This document shows, in pieces, positions 22,738 through 31,540 of a stretch of DNA of 34,235 nt. A model generated the notes under the pieces. It ran no database searches and was not told the origin of the DNA. It saw only the letters and a program-made list of their open reading frames with translations. Made by a program: the position numbers and the translations under genes. Numbering within the stretch: the stretch's first letter is position 1; each line of letters begins with the position of its first letter. The DNA comes from Lentzea aerocolonigenes (GTDB lineage: Bacteria; Actinomycetota; Actinomycetes; Mycobacteriales; Pseudonocardiaceae): assembly GCF_000955955.1 (NCBI RefSeq), contig NZ_JYJG01000052.1, positions 1 to 34,235 of the forward strand, in the 5' to 3' direction.

Positions 22738-25700
22738 TCAAGAGGTGACAGCGACGTCCGCGATGGCTCCGCTCCAGAAGTCGACGTTCTGCCCGCCCCA
22801 CTTGGCCCGCCCCACGGCCAGCGCTCCGGTGCTCGGGATCGCCGGTCCGGCCGGTGCGGTCGCGACCAGCGCTCCGTCCACGTAGAGCCGGATCTCGTTG
22901 CCGGCCCGCTCGCCCTTCAGCTGGTACCAGCGGCCGAGCTCCGGCGTGATCTCGTACCGGGCCCGGTTGCCGCCGGGCGTGCTGAACGCGAACGCGCCCT
23001 GCCCGTACTGCAGGTAGAAGGGGTTCTCCTGCTCACGGCCGTCCTGGCTCACGGCCGTCGCGTAGTTGCCGGGCAGCTCGTCGAGCCGCACCCGTGCGGA
23101 CACCGTGTAGTCGCCGGTCGTGTCGATGACCGGGCCGTACGTGTCGGCAGAGCCGTTCGCGAACTCCAGCGCGCCGTTCTTCCACGTGGCACCGGCCGGA
23201 CTCAGCGTCAGCGAGTTGCCGCCACCACTGGAGTCCTTCGCCGTCGTCCCCTTGTTCTCGTCGAGCTTCCACTCGCCGCGCCCGGCGTACGGGTACGGCT
23301 GGCCGGCATCAGCGCCCGCCTCGATCACCCGCCGGTTGATCTCGCGGACCGGACCGGGATCGACCTTGATGCGCTTGCGGTCGTAGGTCCAGAGGCCGTT
23401 GAGCTCGCCTTCCAGGTCGGTGACCTGCGTGTAGACCGACGCGGACAGCTCCTGCCGCGCCTGGCCGAGGTAGAACGTGCGGGTGTTGTCGACGTACTTC
23501 GCCGTCAGCGCCGCCTTGTCCGCCACACCGCTGTAGATCGCGATCGGCGGAACAGGCCACTGGTGTCCAGGCGTGCGCAGCGTGAAGCCACCGTGCTCGC
23601 CGTCCATCACGACGCGCTTGCCGTCCGGACGCGCCGGGTCGGTGTTGTTGTAGTCGTGGTGGTCGATCACGTCGCCCCGGCCGCTGTCCCCCTTGGAGGC
23701 ACAGCAGTTCACCCCGCTGTGCGCGTTGACGATCCGGCTGGGGTCGGCGGCCTTCACCTGGTCGGCGATCTGGCCGGTGACGGCGCGGTCCCACTCGCCC
23801 CATCCCTCGTTGAACACGATCCAGGCGTAGACGGACGGGTAGTTGTGCAGCTGGTCCATCAGCTCGCGGCCCTGGCTGAGCCACGCCTGCTGCGCCCCTG
23901 CGTCGTTGCCGTCCTCGACGGAGACGAAGTCCTGCCACACCAGCAGTCCGAGCCGGTCCGCGTGGTAGTACCAGCGGGCTGGTTCCGCCTTGATGTGCTT
24001 GCGGACCGCGTTGAAGCCGAGGTCCTTCTGCGCCTTCAGGTCGAAGACCAGCGCGTCGTCGCTCGGCGCGGTGTTCAGGCCGTCCGGGTAGAAACCCTGG
24101 TCCAGCTGCATCAGGTTGAAGATCGGCTTTCCGTTGAGGGTCAGCTTCGGGGTGCCGCCGACGTTCGTGATGCCTGTGGACCGCATGCCGAAGTAGCTCT
24201 TGACCCTGTCCCGGCCGAGCGTGATGTCGAGCTGGTAGAGGTACGGGTCGTCTGGCGTCCACAGGTGCGCGTCCGGCACCGGCAGCGTGAGGTTCGAGTT
24301 CGCGGGCCCGGTGACCGAGCCGACCTGCTTGCCCCTGGCGTCGCGCGCGACCGCCGTGACAGCGGCGTTCCCGGCGGACCTGACGTTCAGCGACAGCGAG
24401 CTCGTCGCGAGGTCGGGTGTCGTCTTGATCTCGTCGATCCCCTTGTCCGGCACCGGTTCCAGCCACACCGTCTGCCAGATTCCCGACGACGGCGTGTAGA
24501 AGATGCCGCTGGGGTTGGGCGACTGCTTGCCCTTGGGCTGGTGCGGGCCCGTGGTGTCGGTGACCGCGACGACGATCTCCTGCTCACCGCGCTTCAACGC
24601 GTGCGTGATGTCCGCGCTGAACGCCGTGTAGCCGCCGGTGTGCTCGGCGACCAGCTCGCCGTTCACCCACACCCTGGCCTGGTAGTCGACCGCGCCGAAG
24701 TTGAGCTTCACCCGCTGCCCGGACCAGTCGTGTGGAACGGAGACCGTGCGGCGGTAGAACATGTGGTCCTCGTGCCGTTCCAGCCCGGAGAGCTGCGACT
24801 CGACGGGGAACGGCACGATGATCTTCTCGGGGAGCTTCTTCCCGAACCGGGGCTGCTCACCCGCCTTGGCTCCCGCGAACTCCCACGGCCCGTTGAGGTT
24901 GAGCCACTTGTCGCGTTCCAGCTGCGGCCTCGGGTACTCCGGCAACGGGTTGCGCGGATCCAGCTTTTCACCCCACGGCGTCCTGAGCCGCTGCTTCGAC
25001 GAGTTCGAGACCGTCCGCGCGGTCTTCTCCACCTTCGTGCCGTCCACCGCGAGCTGTCCCCCGCCGTCGTAGAAGAGCCGGACCCGTTGGCTCTTCAGCA
25101 CTCTCTCACTCAACCGGACGGTGAGCCGGTTACCGCGCACGCTGATCACGTCGACCGGCATCGGCGTCGCGTCCACGTCGATCCGCAGATGAGCCTTCAG
25201 GTCGGCGACGTTCGTGACGCGTCCGTCGAACTCCGCCGTCAGCACCCGCCCGTCGTCCGAAACGGCGGCGGTGCGCGGCACGACCCGGAAGTCCGCGGGC
25301 GGCGTGAACGCGGACTCCGGCACGATCTGCTTCGGTGTTCCGGCGCCCGACCAGCGCAGGAACATGTTGGCGCCACCGGTGTCCTGGAACATCTCCAGCT
25401 TGAAGTCGTACTGCCGTCCGGCGGTGAGGGTCACCGGTGCGCTGGTCTGCTCGCGATCCCAGTCCCCGACCCAGTGGTCGATGACGGGTTTCCCGTCCAC
25501 GAGCAGCCGGAACCCGTTGTCCCCGATGGCGTAGAACGTGTAGTCGCCGGTCTTCGGCACGGCGATGCTGCCGGTCCACCGCGCGGTCGTGTGCTCGGTG
25601 CGGCCGGCCAGGAACCCGAACACCGACGCCAGGTCCGGATGGTCGACCTCGGCGTCCAGCACGGTCCCGGCCAGGTTCGCGAAATCCCGCGCACCTGGCG

Positions 25701-25824
25701 CGGACATGGTGAAGTACTCGCCCTTCAGGCCGTGCACGGGCTCGGCGGCGCCCGCGGGTGGTGTGCCGGGCGCGACGCCCAACGCCAGCAGCAGCGCGAC
25801 GAGTACGGGGGCGGCTTTTCTCAT
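22738..25824 (-). CDS. secreted multidomain GH2 beta-glycosidase (PA14-GH2-LamG)
   Basis: A 1028-residue exported enzyme. In order: signal peptide (1-27, LVALLLALGVAPGTPPAGA), a PA14 carbohydrate-binding domain (about 30-165), an Ig-like linker, the GH2 sugar-binding sandwich (about 300-430, NLNGPWEF ... YRRTVSVP ... VWVNGELV), the GH2 Ig-like domain, a TIM barrel with acid/base Glu673 in FNEGWGEW and probable nucleophile Glu743 in VMDGEHGGF, and a C-terminal LamG/concanavalin-like domain (about 855-1028). GH2 enzymes hydrolyse beta-galactosides, beta-mannosides or beta-glucuronides; the substrate is not determined. The ATG has AGGGG upstream. Two overlapping LacI-type operators precede it, so induction by a sugar is expected. 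Confidence 0.92.
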   Translation of the reverse strand: MRKAAPVLVALLLALGVAPGTPPAGAAEPVHGLKGEYFTMSAPGARDFANLAGTVLDAEVDHPDLASVFGFLAGRTEHTTARWTGSIAVPKTGDYTFYAIGDNGFRLLVDGKPVIDHWVGDWDREQTSAPVTLTAGRQYDFKLEMFQDTGGANMFLRWSGAGTPKQIVPESAFTPPADFRVVPRTAAVSDDGRVLTAEFDGRVTNVADLKAHLRIDVDATPMPVDVISVRGNRLTVRLSERVLKSQRVRLFYDGGGQLAVDGTKVEKTARTVSNSSKQRLRTPWGEKLDPRNPLPEYPRPQLERDKWLNLNGPWEFAGAKAGEQPRFGKKLPEKIIVPFPVESQLSGLERHEDHMFYRRTVSVPHDWSGQRVKLNFGAVDYQARVWVNGELVAEHTGGYTAFSADITHALKRGEQEIVVAVTDTTGPHQPKGKQSPNPSGIFYTPSSGIWQTVWLEPVPDKGIDEIKTTPDLATSSLSLNVRSAGNAAVTAVARDARGKQVGSVTGPANSNLTLPVPDAHLWTPDDPYLYQLDITLGRDRVKSYFGMRSTGITNVGGTPKLTLNGKPIFNLMQLDQGFYPDGLNTAPSDDALVFDLKAQKDLGFNAVRKHIKAEPARWYYHADRLGLLVWQDFVSVEDGNDAGAQQAWLSQGRELMDQLHNYPSVYAWIVFNEGWGEWDRAVTGQIADQVKAADPSRIVNAHSGVNCCASKGDSGRGDVIDHHDYNNTDPARPDGKRVVMDGEHGGFTLRTPGHQWPVPPIAIYSGVADKAALTAKYVDNTRTFYLGQARQELSASVYTQVTDLEGELNGLWTYDRKRIKVDPGPVREINRRVIEAGADAGQPYPYAGRGEWKLDENKGTTAKDSSGGGNSLTLSPAGATWKNGALEFANGSADTYGPVIDTTGDYTVSARVRLDELPGNYATAVSQDGREQENPFYLQYGQGAFAFSTPGGNRARYEITPELGRWYQLKGERAGNEIRLYVDGALVATAPAGPAIPSTGALAVGRAKWGGQNVDFWSGAIADVAVTS

Positions 25825-25845
25825 CGGCGAGGTTCCCCTTCGTTT

Positions 25846-25859
25846 TTACAACGTTGTAA
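25846..25859. promoter_or_regulatory. LacI-family type operator TTACAACGTTGTAA
   Basis: A perfect 14-base palindrome with the central CG typical of LacI/GalR operators, 22 bases upstream of the GH2 start. Binding here would block transcription of the glycosidase. The cognate repressor is not in the window. Confidence 0.65.
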
Positions 25860-25870
25860 GAGCGCTCCCA
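25857..25870. promoter_or_regulatory. CebR-box-like operator overlapping the LacI palindrome
   Basis: TAAGAGCGCTCCCA matches 12 of 14 positions of the CebR box TGGGAGCGCTCCCA, the operator of the cellulose-utilisation repressor of streptomycetes. It shares three bases with the adjacent TTACAACGTTGTAA site. Both sites are for LacI-family repressors, suggesting two sugar signals on one promoter. Confidence 0.5.
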
Positions 25871-25901
25871 TCTATCCAGGCACAAGGCCGGGACGCCGGA
25901 C

Positions 25902-25919
25902 TACCTCCGATCGGAGGTA
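25902..25919. promoter_or_regulatory. perfect 18-base palindrome upstream of the NDK-like gene
   Basis: TACCTCCGATCGGAGGTA reads the same on both strands. It lies in the divergent region between the GH2 gene and the NDK-like gene, 56 bases before the chosen start of the latter and about 30 bases from the sugar operators. It has no loop, so it is a protein-binding site rather than a hairpin. The regulator is unknown. Confidence 0.5.
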
Positions 25920-25975
25920 TCGGCCATGTCAAACCGGACAGAATGAGAGCGCACCCACGAAACGAGGAGCGACGG

Positions 25976-26914
25976 TTGACCCACGAGCTGCTGCGCGGCG
26001 ATCGTTGGCGTGCACTGACCGCCGACCGGGAGAAGCTGCGCGTCTACGCGGACGACGAGTGGTTCGCGGCGGGGTTGGACGATGCCCACCACGTGCTCGG
26101 TGACGACGCGGCGAGGTTCCTGCAGCAGCACGCCGTCCTCGTGATCCAACCGGACTGCGTCGCCGGGCGGCGGGCCGAGCGCTGCGTCGATCTGGTGCGG
26201 CAACAGGGGTTCGAGCCGGTCCACACGATCCGGTTCCACTTCGGCGCCGAACAGACCCACGGCATCTGGCGCTACCAGTCCAACATCTCCACACCCGCCA
26301 GCCGGCACATCGCCGACGAGGTGTGCGGCCAGGGCGACTCGCTGCTGGTGCTGCTCAGGGACACCACCCCGGACCCGGTGCTGCCCGCGAGCCTGCGCCT
26401 GTCCGATCTCAAGGGCCGCTCGGACCCGGCTCTGCGCACGGAACGCCACCTGCGCACGGTTCTCGGCGCACCGACCTGCCTGGTCGTGCTGGTGCACACG
26501 CCGGACGAGCCCGTCGACGTCGTCCGGGAGACCGCTCTCCTGCTCGGCCCACGCACGCGTGAGCTCTACGCGGCGATGGCCACACCGGCCGCCGACGACG
26601 TCGCGGCCCACATCAAGACCCTGTACGCCGAGTCCGAGCCGCACGACCTGGATCTCGGCGCCGCCTGGGACCGGATCACCAGCCACATCACCGACGAGCG
26701 CCTCGCGCAGGTGCGGGAAGGCGGTGAGAAGCTGGACTGGCCCTGGTTCACCGCCCGGCTGGTCGACGCCGGCCTCGACCCGCGAAGCTGGGACGCGCTC
26801 CTCGTCGGCAGCGCGCACATCGAGCACGACCTGGCCGGGACTCCCCGCCTCGTCGACCGGGTCAGCGTCGAGAGCTGGACCGACGGCGAAGCGGTGTTGC
26901 TGCCCAGGCCGTGA
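25976..26914 (+). CDS. nucleoside-diphosphate-kinase-like protein
   Basis: A 312-residue cytosolic protein. Its middle part follows nucleoside-diphosphate kinase: HAVLVIQPDCVAGRRAE (the first strand with the Lys-Pro-Asp site changed to Gln-Pro-Asp), then LLVLLRDTTPDPVLP, LSDLKGRSDPA and LVHTPDEPVDVVRE, where His174 occupies the place of the active-site His of the HGSD segment. N- and C-terminal extensions of about 45 and 115 residues are not found in ordinary NDKs. Loss of the usual Lys in KPD makes normal activity uncertain. TTG 25976 is chosen because AGGAG lies six bases before it; ATG 25943 is possible. Confidence 0.72.
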   Translation: MTHELLRGDRWRALTADREKLRVYADDEWFAAGLDDAHHVLGDDAARFLQQHAVLVIQPDCVAGRRAERCVDLVRQQGFEPVHTIRFHFGAEQTHGIWRYQSNISTPASRHIADEVCGQGDSLLVLLRDTTPDPVLPASLRLSDLKGRSDPALRTERHLRTVLGAPTCLVVLVHTPDEPVDVVRETALLLGPRTRELYAAMATPAADDVAAHIKTLYAESEPHDLDLGAAWDRITSHITDERLAQVREGGEKLDWPWFTARLVDAGLDPRSWDALLVGSAHIEHDLAGTPRLVDRVSVESWTDGEAVLLPRP

Positions 26915-26920
26915 CGATCG

Positions 26921-27181
26921 TCAGGACTCCAGCGGGATCTCCAGGCTCACCGTGCCGCGCAGGTCCAGCCACGCCCTGTCGCGTCCGCGCACCAGCCGCA
27001 ACACGACTTCTTCGCAGTGCGGGCACCGGGCCACGATCCCCGGCGCGTTCTGATAGACCCGCAACGTCGCCACGGAACCTTTGTAACCGCAGCCCGCGCA
27101 CTGCCCGGTCGCCACCGTCAGGTCCACCGCGAAGATCTCCCGCAGGTCGCCCGCGAGCGAGTTGCCGTCGACATGGCTCAT
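26921..27181 (-). CDS. DUF6510-type zinc-ribbon protein
   Basis: An 86-residue small protein with two CxxC pairs (TGQCAGCGYKG and ARCPHCEEV), a likely zinc ribbon, and the family-like start GNSLAGDLREIFAVD. The ATG has AGGAG in front of it. It is the last gene of the operon with the FAD reductase (13 bases upstream) and the molybdopterin oxidoreductase, an arrangement I recall as common in actinobacteria. Its role may be electron-transfer partner, assembly factor or regulator; none is shown. It converges with the NDK-like gene, with six bases between stops. Confidence 0.85.
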   Translation of the reverse strand: MSHVDGNSLAGDLREIFAVDLTVATGQCAGCGYKGSVATLRVYQNAPGIVARCPHCEEVVLRLVRGRDRAWLDLRGTVSLEIPLES

Positions 27182-27194
27182 CGGAGATCTCCTG

Positions 27195-27929
27195 TCAGCC
27201 GAAGCGTTCCGTGCGGACGCGACGCGGATCATGGCCCAGCGCCACGAAGATGTCGGACACCGTCTCGACGAACCCGGTCGGCCCGCACACGAACACGCCG
27301 GGGTTGAACTCGGCCGGCCAGGCGTGCGTGTTGATGGTGGCCACACCCAGCCGGCCCGGCGGCTCCGGAGAACCTTCCGGAGCTTGCCGGGTGTAGACGA
27401 TCTTCACGTCCAGCCCGCCGTCGTCGCGAGCACGCTGCCGCAACTCGTCCGCGAACATCACGTCGTCGGACGTGCGCACCGAGTAGATCAGCTTGAACGG
27501 CACGCGGCTGCCCTCCGCGGCCCGCACCCGGATCATCGCCATCAGCGGTGCGATGCCGGAACCGCCGGCTACCAGCGTCACCGGCGACAGATCCGAGGCA
27601 CGCCAGACGAACCAGCCGCCGACCGGTCCGCGCAGCTCGATCTGGGAACCCACCGTGAGCACGTCGCACAGGTACGGAGACACCTCGCCGTCCTCGACCC
27701 GTTGCACGGCCAGCTCGACCCGGTCTCCTGCCGACGAGATCGAGTAGCTGCGCTGCACCGAGTAACCGTCCTCGGCCGTCAGCCGGAGGTCGACGTGCTG
27801 GCCCGGCAGATGTCCCGGCCAGTCAGGCACGTCGAACACCAGCGACCGTGCGCTCTTCGTCAGGTCGGAGGCGGCCGCCAGCGAGGCCACCCGCCAGGTC
27901 AGTCGCCCTGGTACCGCTGCTCGCGCCAT
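27195..27929 (-). CDS. FAD/NAD(P)-dependent ferredoxin-reductase-type oxidoreductase
   Basis: A 244-residue flavoprotein reductase without a 2Fe-2S domain. The FAD site RSYS is at residues 60-63, the NAD(P)-binding motif AGGSGIAPLM at 121-130 and the C-terminal FVCGPTGFVE with Cys215 near the active site. It should move electrons from NAD(P)H to a partner, most simply the molybdopterin oxidoreductase encoded directly upstream; its first 31 bases overlap that gene. The ATG at 27929 fits the family N-terminus (LTWRVASL is the first strand). A start at the in-frame GTG of VASL would shorten the first strand. Confidence 0.88.
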   Translation of the reverse strand: MARAAVPGRLTWRVASLAAASDLTKSARSLVFDVPDWPGHLPGQHVDLRLTAEDGYSVQRSYSISSAGDRVELAVQRVEDGEVSPYLCDVLTVGSQIELRGPVGGWFVWRASDLSPVTLVAGGSGIAPLMAMIRVRAAEGSRVPFKLIYSVRTSDDVMFADELRQRARDDGGLDVKIVYTRQAPEGSPEPPGRLGVATINTHAWPAEFNPGVFVCGPTGFVETVSDIFVALGHDPRRVRTERFG

Positions 27930-28498
27930 GGGTCTCCGTAGTCGTGGTAGCCGGCGGTCTCCCAGAAACCGGGCTCGTCCTCCAGCAGCAACTGGATCCC
28001 GCGGACCCACTTCGCCGACTTCCAGAAGTACAGGTGCGGCACCAGCAACCGGGCCGGGCCGCCGTGCTCGGGCGTCAGGTCGTCATCGTCGTAGCGGTAC
28101 GCGATCCACGCCTGGCCGTCGAGGAGGTCCTCCAGCGGCAGGTTGGTCGTGTAGCCGCCGTACGAGTGGATCAACGCGAAGTCCGCGGCCGTCTCGACGT
28201 CCTCCAGCAGGACGTCCAGCGAGACGCCCTTCCAGCGGGTGCGCAGCTTGGACCACTTGGTGACGCAGTGGATGTCCGTGGTGATCTTCTCGGCCGGCAG
28301 CTCGATCAGCTGCTGCCACGACCACGTGTGCTTCTGCCCGGCCTCGGTGCCGACCGTGAACTCCCAGCGGTCGGTCGGCACGCGCGGCGTCGGGCCCGCG
28401 GTGAGGACCGGGAAGTCCTCGGTGAGGTACTGACCGGGCGGCAGCTGCACGTCCGGTGACTGACGCCGCCGGGTGAAGCCGGGAGAGACGATGGCCAT
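27899..28498 (-). CDS. sulfite-oxidase-like molybdopterin oxidoreductase
   Basis: A 199-residue enzyme consisting of the molybdopterin-binding domain only. Recognised blocks are PPGQYLTEDFPVLTAGPTP, the molybdenum-ligating Cys78 in TDIHCVTKWSK, KGVSLDVLLEDV, SYGGYTTNLPLEDLL and the end block KSAKWVRGIQLL. No signal peptide is present, so unlike MsrP/YedY it should work in the cytosol. The partner reductase overlaps it by 31 bases. The substrate is unknown; sulfite, S-oxides or other oxides are possible. The ATG gives the usual start (MAIVSPGF). No ribosome binding site is seen. Confidence 0.9.
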   Translation of the reverse strand: MAIVSPGFTRRRQSPDVQLPPGQYLTEDFPVLTAGPTPRVPTDRWEFTVGTEAGQKHTWSWQQLIELPAEKITTDIHCVTKWSKLRTRWKGVSLDVLLEDVETAADFALIHSYGGYTTNLPLEDLLDGQAWIAYRYDDDDLTPEHGGPARLLVPHLYFWKSAKWVRGIQLLLEDEPGFWETAGYHDYGDPWREQRYQGD

Positions 28499-28914
28499 GC
28501 GTGCAGTACACAGCACCAGCCGCGGACCGTCCACCTGGTGCGCGGCGACATCCGACGCGGGATCGCGTGCCGGCCCACGGCGCGATACGGGCCAAGTCCA
28601 CCCGCGACCGGCCGCCCACGGATCGCCGTAGCTCTCCTCCAGCCCCGCCAACCCGGGTGACATCGCCGTCCAGCAACGCCGTGCCGTGCCGAGCAGCGGC
28701 CACGAGCGTGGCGTGGCACGAGCACCCGGCACTGCTCCGGATCCGACAGCACCTCGCGGAGCTCTTCCGGAATCCGACGCTCCACACTCTCTCCCCGTCG
28801 GCGGTTTCCGAAGATCCGCGAAGCGAGCGCATTCCGGATTCTCCCGCTGCTCCCTCATTCCATCGCCCGGCGGGCGGCCGCGAGGTCGATAGGCTGGGCG
28901 CGGGACGGGAGAGG
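28499..28914. other. 416-base divergent region, possibly with a decayed coding remnant
   Basis: This stretch separates the oxidoreductase operon from the SARP-type gene. No intact gene is supported. On the minus strand a protein-like start preceded by GGGAGAG reads VERRIPEELREVLSDPEQC from about 28785, continues as TLVAAARHGTALLDGDVTRV in a second frame and then as GLEESYGDPWAAGRG in a third, with acceptable third-position GC in each. This may be a gene broken by indels, but chance open frames are common at this GC content. Promoters for both flanking genes should lie here; none is clear. Confidence 0.25.
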
Positions 28915-31540
28915 GTGAAGAAACTGCTGCGTCTACTCGGGGAAGTGGCCGCGCTCGCGGACGGGGTGCCGGTCGATCTGGGGCATCCCAAACAGCGTTG
29001 CCTGGCGGCCGCGCTGGCGGTCGACGCGGGCCGGGTCGTGCCGGCAGACCGGCTGCTCGACCGCGTGTGGGGTGCGGACGCGCCGCAACGTTCCACGCTG
29101 CACAGCTACATCTCCCGGCTGCGGCTGGCGCTGGCCGGCGTCGAGGGCCTGACCGTCGAGCACCGGTCCGGCGGCTACGCGTTGCTGGGCGACGCGATCG
29201 ATCTCCTGCTGTTCCGCGATCTCTGCGCACGCGCACGGGCGGTTCCGGACGACGCCGCGAAGCTGCTGACCGAGGCGCTGGAGCTGTGGCAGGCGGAGCC
29301 GCTGGCGGGGCTCACCGGCGAGTGGGCAGAAGCCGAACGCGCACAGCTGGAGCTGGAACGCCTGGCGGTCCGGCACGACCTGGTCGACGCGCGGCTCCGG
29401 CTCGGCCACGGCGGTCAGCTGGTCGTCGAGCTGTCCGCCCGCGCCGCCGAACACCCGTTGGACGAACGGGTGCAGAGCCAGTTCCTGCTGGCGCTGCACC
29501 AGGCCGGCCGCACCGCCGACGCGCTGGACCACTACCGGCTGGTCCGCGAGCGGCTGGTCGAGGAGCTCGGCACCGAACCCGGTGCCTCGCTGCGCGACCT
29601 GCACAGGCGGCTGCTCGCCGACGACGCCCGCGTGGTCCGGCTCGTGCCCCGCCAGCTGCCCGCCGCGCCGGTCCCGTTCGTCGGCCGCCGCGAGGAGCTG
29701 GACCGGCTCGACGCCGCTGGTGGGACCGCGGGGCACCGACCTCTTCCCCGACGGACAGCTGTTCGCGGACCTGCGCGGGTTCTCCCCCGACTCGTCACCG
29801 CTCGAGCCCGGCACCGTGCTGCGCGGGTTCCTCGACGCGCTGGGAGTCGAGGACGACAAGACCCCGGCCGCCACCGAGGCGAGGTCGGCGTTGTTCCGCA
29901 GCCTGGCCGCCGAGCGGCGGATGCTGATCGTGCTGGACAACGCCGCCACCGCCGACCAGGTCGTGCCGCTGCTGCCCGGCGCCGGGCAGTGCACCGTGGT
30001 CGTCACCAGTCGCCGGGTGCTGACGGGCCTCGTCACCCGCCACGGCGCCCGCCATCTCGACCTCAACCTGCTGTCCGACGACGAAGCCCGCGCGTTGCTG
30101 GAACAACGGCTCGGCGCGGCCAGGCTCGCCGCCGAACCGGACGCGGTCACCGCACTGCTGGGCTACTGCCGCCGCTTCCCGCTGGCACTGGGCATCCTGG
30201 CCGGACGCGCGGCGACCCAGCCGCACCTGCGCCTCGGCGAACTCGCCGACGAGGTGCGCGACTTCGGCGTCGACGCGCTGGACGACGACGATCCGGCCGC
30301 GAGCCTGCCCGTCGTGCTGGCCACGTCGTACCAGGCGCTGACGGCCCAGCAGCAGGAAGTGTTCGGGTTGCTGGGAATCGCGCCCGGCCCGGACATCGGC
30401 CTGCCCGCCGCCGCGAGCCTCACCGGGCTCACACCAGCCCGTGCCGCACGGGCGCTGCGCGCGCTGCAGGAAGCGTCACTGCTGGACCGCGGCGCGGACG
30501 GCCGGTACTCGATGCACGACCTGATCCGCAGCTACGCCGCCTCCAAGGCCCCCAGCGACCTGCGCGACGCGGCGCTGGACCGGGTCGTCGACTTCTACCT
30601 GCACACGGCCTACACCGCCGACCGGCTGCTCAACCCGTTGCGCCCGCCGATCCAGCTCACCTCGCAGGGAACCCCGCATCCGCTGACGGACCCGCTGGCC
30701 TGGGTGGCCGCCGAGCACACCTGCCTGATGGCCGCCCAGCACACCGCTGCCGACCGCGGCCGCCACGACGTGGTGTGGCAGCTGGCGTGGTCGCTCGCGA
30801 CCTACCACTACCGCGGAGGCCACCGCCACGCCGAAGTCGCCGTGTGGCGGGTCGCGGCGGACAGCGCCGGCCACCTCTCCGATCCGGCCGACCACTGCCG
30901 CACCCTGCGCAGCCTCGGAACCGCCCACGCCCTGCTGGGCGAGCACGAGGAGGCCGTGCGCCACCTGAAACAGGCGCTGGCCCTGGCGGAACACCACGAC
31001 GACCTCACCCAGCAGGCGCACACCCGCCATTCCCTCGCCTGGACGTCGACGATGCGCGGGGACGACCGCGAGGCCCTGCACCACGCCCGGCACACCCTGG
31101 ACCTCCACCGCGCTCTCGGCGATCCGCTGCGGATCGCCCGTTCGCTGAACACGGTGGGCTGGACCGCCGCCAGCCTCGGCGACCACGACACCGCCCGCGA
31201 ACACTGCCTCGAAGCCCTCGCCCTGCACCGGCTGCACCACAACCCGAGCGGCGAAGCCACCACTTTGGACAGTCTCGGATACGTCGAGCACCTGTCGGGC
31301 AACCACGATCAGGCCGTCGACCACTACCGGCGGTCGCTCGTGCTGTACGAGGCCGAGGGCAACTCCGTCGAGGCCGCGCACACCCTCGACCGGCTCGGCC
31401 AGTCCCACCTCGCGCTCGGTCAGCGCGACCAGGCCCGTTCGGTGTGGCTGGAGGCGCTGGAGCTGTACCGGCAGCAGGACAAGGGCAACGACGCCGAACG
31501 GGTGCAGGGACAACTCGACGCCCTCGCGGAGGAGTCATGA
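28915..31540 (+). pseudogene. SARP/AfsR-type transcriptional regulator, frameshifted at the P-loop
   Basis: The first part (28915 to about 29730) encodes an OmpR-type DNA-binding domain (residues 1-90, RVVPADRLLDRVWG, then LHSYISRLRLAL) and a bacterial transcriptional activation domain (about 95-240, ending EELGTEPGASLRDLHRRLL), then VGRREELDRLDA. The NB-ARC-type ATPase should follow with GTAGVGKT. Instead GGTAG breaks off and the next family block, DLFPDGQLFADLRGF, is in another frame. A loss of about 44 bases around the Walker A Lys explains both. The rest of NB-ARC (RRMLIVLDNA) and tetratricopeptide repeats run to TGA 31540. Such regulators switch on secondary-metabolite genes; this copy should be inactive or reduced to its DNA-binding half. 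Confidence 0.8.

Noticed and set aside
21973..26103. Open frame of 1376 codons on the plus strand opposite the GH2 and NYN genes
   Set aside because: It is a high-GC antisense shadow: low-complexity Arg/Val/His-rich translation with no domain, while the opposite strand encodes GH2 with full motifs.
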